A stretch of DNA of 64,000 nt from Lasiodiplodia sp. COLG20 (GCA_009801085.1 VNWV01000005.1:1054001-1118000); one strand, 5' to 3'; shown: positions 1-9,472, numbered from the stretch's first letter. The notes: generated from the sequence alone by a model not told the origin. Translations and numbers: made by a program.

Positions 1-57
1 GTTCGGTGAGTCCTCATGTTCGAATCTTTTCAATATCATCAATCTAACAAAACATCA

Positions 58-119
58 GATTCCCGGCGGATCCAACAGTAACTGGTTCAATTCCGGTCTT
101 ATATCCTTTCTTTTTGCGT
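58..119 (+). repeat. Left boundary direct repeat of the candidate element
   Basis: It begins gattcccggcggatccaa, as does 8134-8193. The next part can form a small hairpin with stem ACTGG/CCGGT around a TTCAATT loop, which looks like a tRNA T-arm. The end ctttctttttgcgt is also shared with the right copy. By eye the two copies agree at about four positions in five. Confidence 0.7.
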
Positions 120-612
120 TTTCTTCGCTATTACCCCTTTCTTTTATTGTAATGGTAGAGATTAAGAAAGTATTAAAGGTAATTTTTTTTTTCAGTGGTA
201 ACGCTCGGACCTCTATGATAATCTATTATTTCACGTAACCTATCTATCGCCTTACCCTTCCGTTAGAATTCCGACTTTTTGCTCTACCAAACCCGAACTG
301 TAACACAGTGTACAAGGGGATGGATAACTGGGGTGCTAAATCCGCCACCCTTGTTTTCATCCTCAGTCCAATGTTGAACATCGAAACAACGAGCAAATAA
401 ATCCAAGCAGATATATTCAACAGTGGTTTCTCTCATTCAAAGCCTTAGAGGAACAATACATCAATTTAAAAAGCAGTCTCTTGTGCCCGTCTATTCATTG
501 GCCCGTACATTTCCCAGAACTCGCCAGAACAAACATCATAAGTAACATTATTCCTTTCACTTCCTTCCGAAAATTCCCCCCCAAGCCCTCTGCTAATCGC
601 TCGGTCTGTCTC

Positions 613-1740
613 CTACTGTGTACGGCGACCACGGCTGCGGCTGCGACCATGAGCGCGACCACGACCACGACCACGACCTCGACCACGGCCACCCTCAGCA
701 GGCGTCGGAGTCGTAGGTGTATCGGCACCTGTGTCGCCTTCACGCCCCTCAGGGCTTTGATTGTCGGCTGAAGTTTGCCCTCCTTGGCGCTGGCGGGCGC
801 GAGTGGTGCCTAATATGAACCAGTTAGTCAAATGTATGACAGTATAGGTGCATCGAGACTTGCCTTTCTTGGAAGGATATTTAGTGTTCAGTAACTTCTT
901 GTCAGCAGCGACAAAGACATGATCGAGTGAGTCATCTGGAAGGGAATCCATCAATGACATGAGCTCTTCTTCACCCAGTTGAGAGTCGCGGAGCCAATCG
1001 CGAAAGTCTTTGGCTTTTTGAATGGAACGCGTCGGACTGCTCATGGATACAACTGTGTTGCCCTCGCTTTCCCAGGCGTCAAGTGCTTGTTGTATCGCTT
1101 GACCAAATTCCTCTCCAAGCAAACGTCCCGTTGCTGCAGACGCGGCATCCTCCTGCTTGTCCGAACCGAACGCCGTGCTCAACGAGATGAACAAATCTGC
1201 TCCATCGCGATCCGTAAGTTGGCGTATATTTTGCGCAGTGTCGCTGTCGTCTTCTTGCTCCTCGAGGAATGCGGCCATGTGATCTGCGCAATTGGTTCTC
1301 TGCGTTGTGAAATGCTTAGATTTGGTCGTGACCAGGGGTGTCCCCTTGCCTTGTTCAACCCAGTTCTTGAATGTCTCGTTCAACAGCTGCTGGTGTGTCT
1401 CGATGAGGTTATTGACTGCTGCCGAGAGCGGCTTTTTGGGAGAGAGCGATCTTGATCTGCGTGGACGTGGTACGCCTATCTGTTCGATCGTTTCCAAGAG
1501 CTCATCCATAAGGATGTTGAGAATTGCAGTGTTCCGGTGGATGGCCATCTCGGAAACTTTCAGACTACTTGGATCCCGCAGCCTCCACCAGCTGTTTGCC
1601 TCTTTCAACTCACTTGGCTCACCATAGATCTCTCGAACATCAGACGAAGCTCCTGTGGGAGGTCGCGGGAAGAGTAGAGATGAACCGCTCTCCAAGACGA
1701 CAGAGGACCTTCGCGAAGAGGACTCAGAAGGAGAATTCAT
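613..1740 (-). CDS. Element gene A: unknown protein with RG-rich basic tail
   Basis: Two exons (864-1740, 613-809) encode about 357 residues. The intron 810-863 is 54 nt with a GC donor (GCAAGT), a CTAAC branch point and a TTAG acceptor. Because 54 is divisible by three, the frame also stays open without splicing. The frame is open upstream to 1986, but I chose the ATG at 1740 because the protein from there lines up with the gene at 6450-7609: a Ser/Arg-rich start, a WW pair near residue 50, an alpha-helical acidic middle and a basic tail after the intron. The tail is a run of GR repeats, encoded by a hexanucleotide repeat near 650-690. I recognise no known domain. Its position inside the candidate element and its paralogue suggest an accessory element protein, perhaps nucleic-acid binding; that is inference. 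Confidence 0.6.
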   Translation of the reverse strand: MNSPSESSSRRSSVVLESGSSLLFPRPPTGASSDVREIYGEPSELKEANSWWRLRDPSSLKVSEMAIHRNTAILNILMDELLETIEQIGVPRPRRSRSLSPKKPLSAAVNNLIETHQQLLNETFKNWVEQGKGTPLVTTKSKHFTTQRTNCADHMAAFLEEQEDDSDTAQNIRQLTDRDGADLFISLSTAFGSDKQEDAASAATGRLLGEEFGQAIQQALDAWESEGNTVVSMSSPTRSIQKAKDFRDWLRDSQLGEEELMSLMDSLPDDSLDHVFVAADKKLLNTKYPSKKGKSRCTYTVIHLTNWFILGTTRARQRQGGQTSADNQSPEGREGDTGADTPTTPTPAEGGRGRGRGRGRGRAHGRSRSRGRRTQ

Positions 1741-2680
1741 CGTTGTACTCCAAGAATTTTTCGATCGCAAGGCCAGGAAGTTGAGTGGTGTACAGCCAAC
1801 AATGCCACTGGGTGGCAGTAGGCTACCTAAATACCATCTAAATTTGTTTCCTTTACTTCTTGGGCCTAGCTTGATTTTTTTGGCCCATGTACGGAAAAAC
1901 ATGTTGTCTGATCCTTGTTTGGTGGCAATCACAACGAAATAACAGCTGCCAGCATCACAACAATTTGAAAATCCACACGTGCTCATAAAGGAGAGACAAT
2001 GTTTGCTCTATTAAATGACAGATTAAAAGTGTTTGAACAGATCAATACAGATGTGATAGGAGTTGCTGTGTCATAAGAACAACATTAATGATTTACCCAA
2101 GTAGTTGCAGTCAGTACTCTAGTGCAAGAAGCGCTGCTTGTCTATTATCCCCAGCAAAACATTGCTTATACGTAAGCAAAGGGAAAGTTTCCCATTCGCA
2201 TCCTCACCTGAGCTCCCACAGAAGCATCAAACAAGCAGACTGCAAGCAGCTGTTTTTGGGCCGCTCTGCATTGTCCGACCGTGTCGCAATCTGCAACCTT
2301 CCTCCAGAATACTGGAAACACCCCATCCATGGCTTTCTCCGGAGCGCATCCGTAAGCGTCTTTGGTAGGACGCTTCACGAGGTTCTCTTTCCGGAGGGCG
2401 TAATGCGTAGGCTATCAGTGCCTGTAACGAGACGCCGGGAATAGTGTGAGGCTTGTCTGGTCTTATCTTGCCAATTGGGAGCTCTGCCAGTGGCAGCAGT
2501 GAATCGACCATTGAATCAATCACGAATTCAGATTATGGAAAAGTCAAAATGTCATAATGTTGATATTTGAAAGTAAAGCTAGACACAGCTGTCTCGAGCT
2601 CCAATAAAGTCATCTACCAATTACCAGCCCGCCCTTACCATGTCCTCTACCACCACCTGAAGCCCCCCCTTTCCACTGTA
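1741..2680. other. Spacer between element gene A and the recombinase
   Basis: No supportable gene. Short open frames here overlap on both strands and show no domain, splice structure or family resemblance. It should hold the 5' region of gene A and the 3' region of the recombinase, both on the minus strand. Confidence 0.5.
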
Positions 2681-5471
2681 TCAACGTCGCCTCTTAGGCT
2701 CCGGAAAGACGCTTGACTCCTCTAGCACCGAGCGAAGGTGCTGGGGTATCGGTGTGAACTCGTAGTCACCTTTTTGGATGAGAGTCCCCAGATGCAGTGG
2801 TATTCCAGGACCATACTTCGAATCAACTTCTTCAATCAAGTGTCGCTGGTGCTCAGGGGGCCCTCCCGCTCCGAATTGACCGTGGACGACACCAGGCATG
2901 GTGTCATGAGGCTCGGGCACTGCCAGAGTGGGCCCTTCCACGAAATCGACCCCCAGCTTCTAAACAAGGTGACGGTGAGCGCAATTCCATAACGACAGTT
3001 TGCGGGGAACACAAGCATACCTCTGCATCACTCTTCTCTTTCTTTGACCTTTCCTTGGCCCTCTCGTCGCTCACTGTGGGTTCCCAGCCGTCGTCGTACC
3101 AACCATCATCATCCATCTTTTTCTCATGGTCTTCTTTGCTACCTTTCCAGGTCCGCGGGTTGGCCATGTGCCGAGTAAGGTGCGGCAGCTGTGTGAATTT
3201 GCTGGTTCCGGCAGGGCAATACGGACACTCGAAGGGGTGGGTGTGCCCTTCACGTTTCTTTGCTGCGGCCGCTTTGTGCATAAGTCGCTGCCACCGCGTG
3301 TAGCCGGAGTGGACGCCCGACTGCATGTGCCTGAGCAGCTTTGCTTCGCTGTCCCAGACACGAGTCTTGTCTTTGTCGGGCATGGTTTCGTCCTGATCGC
3401 ACAGCGCACACTTGGTGGACACTTGGCTCCAAGTGGCGTAATTTGATGTAGTGTTTTCCATCAGAGTCTCCATGAAGACTATCACGGCTTTTCGGTAGTC
3501 GACGCCGGCGGTGGCCGTTGGTGACTTTACACATGTCAGTATAGTTTGCACTTGTCGGTTTTGGTGGTCAGGCAAATAGCTCACCTCGTCACTTTCGCCC
3601 ACGTCCTCTTCAGCGGCGATGGTGAAATTGCCGCTGATACTTCCTTCGGCCGCTGCAGCGTCAAGATCCGCTTCGCCCTCGTCATCAACTGGAGCATCCA
3701 CTATGTCAGAACCCACTCACTGCCACCTTTTGGAGAATAAAAGCACACTTACACTCATCATCGGTTACGAAGAGCCCTTCGTCATTGAGCTGCGAGTTGA
3801 GCTCGGGGTCATCTTCATCCTGCGCATCTTGCTGCAGCGCAGGCCCGGCCTGAGCCAATATCATCTCAGCGAATCTGGAAGCGCCAGCAGCCGAGACGCG
3901 CTCTCTGTATTGATTGGCTGTCAGCTTCACTTTCTGTTCCTCGTGAGACTTCGAGAGGAGGATTCGGCGGGCTTGAGATGCGATCCTTCTCCGATAGTTC
4001 TTGACCTCGGCAATGGAGGCGGATGGCGGCGGTTGGTGGCGATCGATGCGCATCATCTTGGCGGCTAGTGCGTGGACTGCTGCCCCTCGCGTTTTGGAGA
4101 GCAGATCTCCCTCAAGTTTCGACAAGGCAAGCGAATGTGATTCCTTTAGCATCGCGCTGGAATGACCGCCGGGCTCAATCTGTTGTTCCAGGCCCGCCGA
4201 CGTCACATCAAAGGTAAGGCCGAGCTGAAGGTAATACCTCTCCAAGGTGCGGCTCTCCGGGGCGTGGCCCATGATCTGCCGCGTAGCTTCCGTGCCAACT
4301 CTTCGGACGAGGTCTGTCGCTGCCCTCCGACGTAGGCTGTAGAACGTCACAGGGAACTCGTATCCCAGGTTCAACCCGCGGCTTTGCAAGAACTCGGTCA
4401 GGGAACCGGCCCTCATGGGATTCGGTTCGTCGAGTCTGTCACCCTTGGGAGTGCTGCGATAGAACACCGGGTCGTCTAGGTGGTCGGGGTCGATCTGGAT
4501 GCGCTGTCGCCTAGAGTTCATGAGTTCGTCAATGTCGGTTATACCGACGAGTAGCCCCCGTCGTAAGGCGATAACCAACAAACGGTGCGGAATGGAGAAA
4601 ACTAGATTGTCGGCTTTTCCGGGTGACTTCATCGTCACTTCAAGTGGCATCCTTGCTGCCTCCTCAACCTCGGGGTCGTGGGGGGCCTTGATAGCGACAT
4701 TGTCGAATCTGATCAGAGCATCAAACATTCCTGGCTGCTCGCCCACAGAGAACTCAACATTGCGCCAGGTGAACACAGCGGCGCGTGCTTTCTTGGTTGG
4801 GCAGATCAGACTGGGTCGGACTGCGAGGAATCTCCCGATACACCAGGCAAGCTGGTGCTGTTCCGAGTTCTCGATGCACCTGTTCTGAAACATTTCGGCA
4901 TCTATGAGCTGTCGGAGCTCATCGAGACCTAGGTAGGTCTTTCGAGTCCGCTGTTTTGGCCCACCTCCCAGCGTGCGCTGGACGAAGCGCATGGCTTCGG
5001 TGAGTTGATTGAAGATGCGACTCTTCGGCGGCGACGGCTTCTCCGCTTCGTCGAACGCGCGAAGGACCCAGAACATTAGCGACGCTCTGTATTGCGCGAG
5101 CGTACGATACTCGATATGGTCACCGGAGATGAAAGCTCTGGGTCTGGCCCTCTTGAAGACGAAGATGAGGAAAATGCGCAAGTTCTTGAACAGGAGCTTG
5201 TCGTCATCTGTCGGAAAGGCAATCTTCTCGATATCAGATTCAGGGCGCTCATCTGGAAGTCGGTGGATCGTCTTAATGAAGCGCAGGTACATGCTCCGAT
5301 GGTGGTCCTGTCGGCTCTGGGTGAGCGGCGCGTGCCAACGAAACCCCTGGCGGTCTGATGGGCTTCCTCAAGCTCTTCAACGAGCCTGAGCAGTTCTTCC
5401 CCATTTTCTCCCTCATCTATCCGGTCGAGCTCATCCCGAAGCGACCGACGCTTTGCCACAGGCAGGCTCAT
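2681..5471 (-). CDS. Tyrosine recombinase, DUF3435/Starship-captain-like, with zinc-finger-like C-terminus
   Basis: Exons on the minus strand: main exon down to 3753, then 3585-3700, 3021-3524 and 2681-2959; introns are 52, 60 and 61 nt. From the ATG at 5292 this gives about 812 residues. The catalytic layout is visible: box I arginine in LAVRPSLICP, then YSLRRRAATDLV, IMGHAPESRTLERYYLQ with the likely tyrosine nucleophile in the YY pair. YSLRR in place of the usual HxLRH is typical of DUF3435 recombinases. Downstream, a CALC motif with later His residues and ECPYC...HLTRHM look like C2H2-type fingers. A 5' leader intron (5496-5550, GTAAGT...ACAG) precedes an ATG at 5471 that opens about 42 acidic residues, but this frame must shift by one base near 5343, at a run of four Gs, to enter the main frame. 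Either the gene has a one-base lesion or sequence error, or translation starts at 5292. Role: element excision and integration. Confidence 0.78.
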
Positions 5472-6449
5472 GGCGGTTGCAGCAGTGTGTAAGGTCTGTT
5501 CGTGTAATTTACAATTAGCAAGCAGTAAAAGAAAGTTTGAGTGTACTTACTTGATGGACGTAGACGTCTGCGAAGGTGTTGTGGGAGGTAGAGAGCTGTC
5601 TCTACGAGAAAGAGGCGTTCACAAGATTCGATTTCGAGAAGAGAGCTTTGCGAGCAGTTCCTTGCGTGAGCTGGTCTTGAAGGCACCAGTGGCGTGTCTG
5701 GACAGTGGGCCATTTGTAGTGTGGATCTTGCTTCTCAACGTCGCTGGGTTTGCTTGAAAGCATAGGATAGAACAAGCCCCATGACTGCATTGACCAGGAG
5801 CTGGGGTCATGTTCATTGTGCAAGCCACTCAATGATGTCGTTGGCAACTGTTTTTCGGGCTGCCCTTCCCATCCAGAATATTCCTTACGTCTTCCCAATC
5901 ATGATGGAAACCACGGCGTAAAAGATAACAGGAATGATTTGCTGAATGCGATCGCGTGTGCATGGTCTTGAGACGTGCGCGTGTCAACCCGTAGCAAGCG
6001 GTCAAACCTGATGACCTTTAGCTTCTACAGCTTGAATGAAGGCGAATTGCTAGCGCTGCCGCGGGGGCTGTAGGCAAGCTTGGGCTGTCAGAAGGGGGAA
6101 ACTTCACCAAAAGAAGGATGCTCAACAGGGCTGCGTGATGTGTCGGTATGAAGAGGTCCTGATTGCTATTGTGCAAACAGTGCGGCATCGGGCTTTCCCC
6201 CGTACAACAGATCCAGCTCGATGCTGCCACACAAATGGAACGGTCGGTTTTCCCAGTAGATGAGCGATTGCTGCCGCAGACGACCTTTGTGTGATGGGGA
6301 CTTCAACCCAAGCAATCCTGCTCAGACAGTTTTCTTAGGCTGTTAAAGAAGCCCTATAAAGCCAGTGCTTTCCGCAGCTCAGCGTATTCCTCATCATACA
6401 ACACGGAATTACAGTGCTTTTCAACAACTTACACTTTCTCAATCACATC
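5472..6449. other. Divergent promoter region between recombinase and element gene B
   Basis: This 978-bp spacer holds the 5' leader of the recombinase with its intron (5496-5550) on the minus strand and the promoter of gene B on the plus strand. I see no further gene. Recombinase and gene B are therefore head to head and could be co-regulated. Confidence 0.55.
6355..6360 (+). promoter_or_regulatory. TATA-like box upstream of element gene B
   Basis: The hexamer tataaa lies 90 nt before the ATG at 6450, followed by a pyrimidine/A-rich leader. Spacing suits a fungal core promoter. Confidence 0.5.
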
Positions 6450-7609
6450 ATGAGCGACACTCAAGACTCCAACCCTGACCAAACGATGGTTTCGCCTGAC
6501 CTCCCAGCCGACGAGCGCCGGCGGTCAAGCACTTCCCCGTCCAAGCGTGTCACCATTGACACGGCCAAGACCACGGAAACCCCGAAATGGTGGGCAGTCA
6601 CCAATAGTGCCTACTTGACCCCGGCAGAAGTCGTGCAAACGCACAATCTCGCTGTGCTGGCGAACAAGCTTGATGCCATTACAAAGGGCGTGGCCAAGCT
6701 GGGCAGTCTAGCTGCCACCAGGTCTCGGTCCGTGGCGGGCGCGCGTTCGCCGTCGAGTGGCAGCAGCAGTGACGGTGGTGACGTCGAAGAGGAGCAGGAT
6801 GGGGGGGAGGGTGATGGTCCAGCAAAGACAGGTCGGGCGCGCGAGCTGTTAGACGACGAGACCATGACACCGCTGCTGGCCGAAGTCACGGCCACCTTTC
6901 AGCGGACGCTTGGGCGCCCGATGCCCACGAGGAGGACCGACAAAGCCAAGGCTGAATGTGAGCAGCTGCTCTCTAAGGCCTCGTCCATCGCCAAAGAGCG
7001 TGCAGACAACGGCGACGCGAACGCACAGCGGCTGCAGGTCGGTCTCGAAAACTTGGCGAACAAGGAAGTGTTGGAGTTGTACGTCGGGCTGGCCAAGCGA
7101 GCGCAAAAGGCCGACGCTGTCAACACAGTCATTGGTCTGGACCAGGAAACGCTGCTGGATCAATTCCGGCAATGGCGCCAGTCGCTCACGGAAGACAGCG
7201 ATCAAGAAGGAGCAGCCTTCAGCGACTTTCTCGACGACGCGCTTACCATCAGACCCCCCGAGGGAGAGGACGGCCCCGCGGAGAGGCCGCCGGTGGTTGA
7301 TGCTGTCAACACCCTGGACAATGACCAGCTTACACTGCTCGTCGCCAAGTTGAACGAATTTCTGGAGGGTGATCAGGGCGAGGAGGAGCCGCAGGGCACG
7401 GGTGGCGCTGGTAAGTTTCCGCATTCTCTCTGGTTGTCATCGCTGACGTTCATCTCGTAGCCGGCCAAAAGCGCACTCGTCGGCAGGGAAGCAGCGACGA
7501 GGAAGACGAAAGTCGTCACGGTCCGACGGCACGCACGGCCTCCACCCACAGCGGCAGGGGAACATTGCGGAAGAGGGGCGCGTCGAGCCACAAGGCTTCG
7601 AACAAGTGA
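6450..7609 (+). CDS. Element gene B: unknown protein, apparent paralogue of gene A
   Basis: Two exons (6450-7410, 7461-7609) encode about 369 residues. The intron has GTAAGT, CTGAC and CGTAG signals. I chose the second in-frame ATG (6450) over 6414 because it begins a Ser/Asp-rich stretch like that of gene A. Layout: polar start, ETPKWWAVTNS with a WW pair near residue 50, predicted helix (THNLAVLANKLDAITKG), an acidic low-complexity patch, a long helical region with many Leu/Ala/Glu, then a basic Ser/Arg/Lys tail (AGQKRTRRQG onward) after the intron. Gene A has the same order and the intron in the same place (GTTRARQRQGG). No known domain is recognised. It lies inside the candidate element and is transcribed away from the recombinase. 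Function unknown; a DNA-binding or structural accessory role is only a guess. Confidence 0.7.
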
Positions 7610-7687
7610 GCGGGCGGCGAGAAACGAGGGCGGATCAAGAGCGGTCATGTGGAGCCGGGCGATGGGTCGCGGTTGCCGTAGAATAGT

Positions 7688-7746
7688 TGAGAAATAGAGT
7701 TTGGCTTCAGCCCGGCCACGTATTGTTTTCCTGGGTGGGTGACCAC
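7688..7746 (+). repeat. 59-bp direct repeat, copy 1
   Basis: Runs from tgagaaatagagtttggctt to gtgggtgaccac. Copy 2 is at 7874-7932, has the same length and differs at a small number of positions. It lies just downstream of gene B. Confidence 0.85.
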
Positions 7747-7790
7747 ACGCCAAATGTTCCGCGGCGGTTGAGCTTACCATTTCCCCATGC

Positions 7791-7837
7791 ATTCGAGCGC
7801 AGCGAGGCCGGGGGGTGCGGGGGGGATCCCCCCGCGA
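7791..7837 (+). repeat. 47-bp inverted repeat, left arm, with internal G-run palindrome
   Basis: The sequence attcgagcgcagcgaggccg followed by two G runs and ATCCCCCCGCGA. It pairs with 8007-8052 in inverted orientation, with one substitution and one single-base gap. Inside the arm, gcggggggatccccccgc is a perfect 18-bp palindrome, so each arm can fold on its own as well as with the other. Confidence 0.9.
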
Positions 7838-7873
7838 AGACTATGGTGGTGAGCTCAAATTGATGTTCTTCCG

Positions 7874-7932
7874 TGAGAAATAGAGTTTGTCTTCACCCTG
7901 GCCACGTCTTTTTTTTTTGGGTGGGTGACCAC
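7874..7932 (+). repeat. 59-bp direct repeat, copy 2
   Basis: Copy of 7688-7746, beginning tgagaaatagagtttgtctt and ending gtgggtgaccac. The T run in the middle is longer here. Together with copy 1 it brackets the left arm of the inverted repeat. Confidence 0.85.
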
Positions 7933-8006
7933 TACCATCTACACTCCGCTATACCATACCTACGACATGTTTCTACTCCGCAGTGCTCTGAATACTGCTG
8001 CTATCA

Positions 8007-8052
8007 TCGCGGGGGGTCCCCCCCGCACCCCCCGGCCTCGCTACGCTCGAAT
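8007..8052 (-). repeat. 47-bp inverted repeat, right arm
   Basis: Reverse complement of 7791-7837 apart from one missing base in the palindrome centre and one substitution (gctacg against gctgcg). The arms are about 170 bp apart. Confidence 0.9.
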
Positions 8053-8067
8053 TCACGGTAAAATCGA

Positions 8068-8120
8068 CGAGCCAAACCAGGCGTTCGCCAGCACAGCTGG
8101 CGAATGCCTGGTTTGGCTCG
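8068..8120 (+). repeat. Hairpin with 25-bp arms next to the right boundary repeat
   Basis: Arms 8068-8092 and 8096-8120 are separated by three bases (aca) and match at 24 of 25 positions; the one mismatch would be a G-U pair in RNA. The right arm runs straight into the tRNA-like 3' half that follows. Confidence 0.92.
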
Positions 8121-8150
8121 TGGTCCCGGGTTCGATTCCCGGCGGATCCA
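8121..8150 (+). other. tRNA 3'-half-like sequence (T-arm plus acceptor strand), no 5' half
   Basis: Positions 8126-8142 form a canonical T-arm: stem CCGGG/CCCGG with the loop TTCGATT, a perfect B-box. It is followed by CGGATCC and an A, matching the 3' acceptor strand and discriminator base. The 5' partner GGATCCG and a D-arm are absent from the expected place about 70 nt upstream, which is occupied by the hairpin. It is therefore a fragment or attachment site, not a complete tRNA gene. Confidence 0.6.
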
Positions 8151-8193
8151 ATAGTCCTGGTTTGACTCCAGGGTTATACCTTTCTTTTTGCGT
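8134..8193 (+). repeat. Right boundary direct repeat of the candidate element
   Basis: Begins inside the T-loop of the tRNA-like sequence with the 18 bases shared with position 58. It continues with a second small hairpin (CCTGG/CCAGG around TTTGACT) and ends ctttctttttgcgt, as the left copy does. Confidence 0.7.
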
Positions 8194-9472
8194 GCATCGT
8201 GAAGGGGACGCAAAGGGGGGGGTGTTGTTTTGGGAAAAGTGGTGGCCGGGGGCTGAAAATGGTTTTGAACCATCAAAACGTTGGAGGCTTCGATGCACCG
8301 GCCATATGAACGTCTTTTTCGGCTTCAGTGACTACGCATTTATGAGTGGCGACGTTGGGTAGGTTGCTGGCGGTCAGCGTTGGGCCGTCGATCGGTCGGG
8401 ATCGTGGTGGAGCGGGCCGCCAAGACACTAACCCAAAGAGGCAAAACTAATCTCACTACGGCTACGTCCCGTCCTTTGACAGATCGGCCAATCATATCGC
8501 CAAGCAGCCTTGCGGATTCCCTCCGGTAGAGAAACACGTACTTTTGTTCGAACCACAGTTGGCCTCTCGAAAACTCATGATGATAAATCCGGTCAAGGGT
8601 ATTTGGTCTGCAGAAAACCTCTGGTGTATAAGATTCATGTGAAATCGACAGTTCAGCAAGCAGACCCATCTGACTTTGATGCATTTTCTTTGGCACATCT
8701 CACTCAGCGTCCCGGAACAACCGCAGCTCAAGAAAACCGGTGGGATTGCGTTAAAGCTACTGCAATATCTCTACAGGTCATAGCTGTTGTGGTCGAGATG
8801 CTTGTCGTCTACTAGCTACAAGCAACTCAAAAATGTGTACATCTGTTTCATTGCTTCACACCACGACTCATTCGTCCTTGGCGAGCTCATGTACGAGCTG
8901 CCGTGACCTGTGTCTTTGAAAGATAGTTCACATCCCAAAATAGCCGTTGGGCAAGTTCTAGTCATACGAAACTTTATAGCCATGGCATTTACCGAAAGTA
9001 TATTGACTCAGGCCCAAAGATACCGGGAAACAGGCCTCCCACTTACCGTCCGCCAGCCTCCGGCGCATCCGACCAGGGGAAACAAAGCCTGCAGAGGTAC
9101 GTTCCTTTAAGGTGATGTTTCTAGCATAGCATGCGGCTCAAGCAGTACAAGCGGACGTCATACCTCGGAGCCCACAGGGTAGAATTAGACCAGAGTGTCC
9201 TTGGCAAGCGATAAATGGCTTCTGCGAGTTATCATCAGATCAATACCACGGTATCAGCCGCAAGCCAGGGCCGAGACAGTCCTCGGATGCTCGGGAAGAA
9301 GCCTGCGGTGTCTAAATATGCTGAAGCTAGTCCCTCCCCAATAAGAGCTTAAAGTCAATATGAGAAATTAGATGCGCATTCGCTTTACCCGTAACCGAAC
9401 ATCTGTCAGGATATAATAACAGAGAAACCACCTCTAAGCTTGTTGGTTTTCTATTTCCTTCAAGTTTTCACA
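8194..9472. other. Gene-free spacer right of the element
   Basis: Short open frames only; none has a signal, domain or splice structure I can support. The last part (about 9350-9472) is the likely promoter and leader of the secreted-protein gene that follows. Confidence 0.5.

Larger units (their letters stand above)
58..8193. mobile_element. Candidate tyrosine-recombinase DNA element bounded by tRNA-T-arm-like direct repeats
   Basis: The two ends carry the same 18 bases (gattcccggcggatccaa) followed by about 42-44 further bases that are similar but diverged, ending in a shared ctttctttttgcgt. Between them lie a tyrosine recombinase gene and two genes that resemble each other, and the right end has several nested repeats. 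No housekeeping gene lies inside. This fits a DNA element that integrates by a tyrosine recombinase (Crypton or small Starship-like), possibly at a tRNA-like site. The boundaries are inferred from the direct repeats only. Divergence between the repeats suggests an old insertion, or that the repeats are structural rather than a fresh target duplication. The window begins only 57 bases before the left repeat, so the left flank cannot be judged. Confidence 0.6.

Noticed and set aside
8079..8150. Complete tRNA gene
   Set aside because: The T-arm and acceptor 3' strand are good, but the 5' acceptor strand, D-arm and anticodon arm are not there; a perfect hairpin takes their place.
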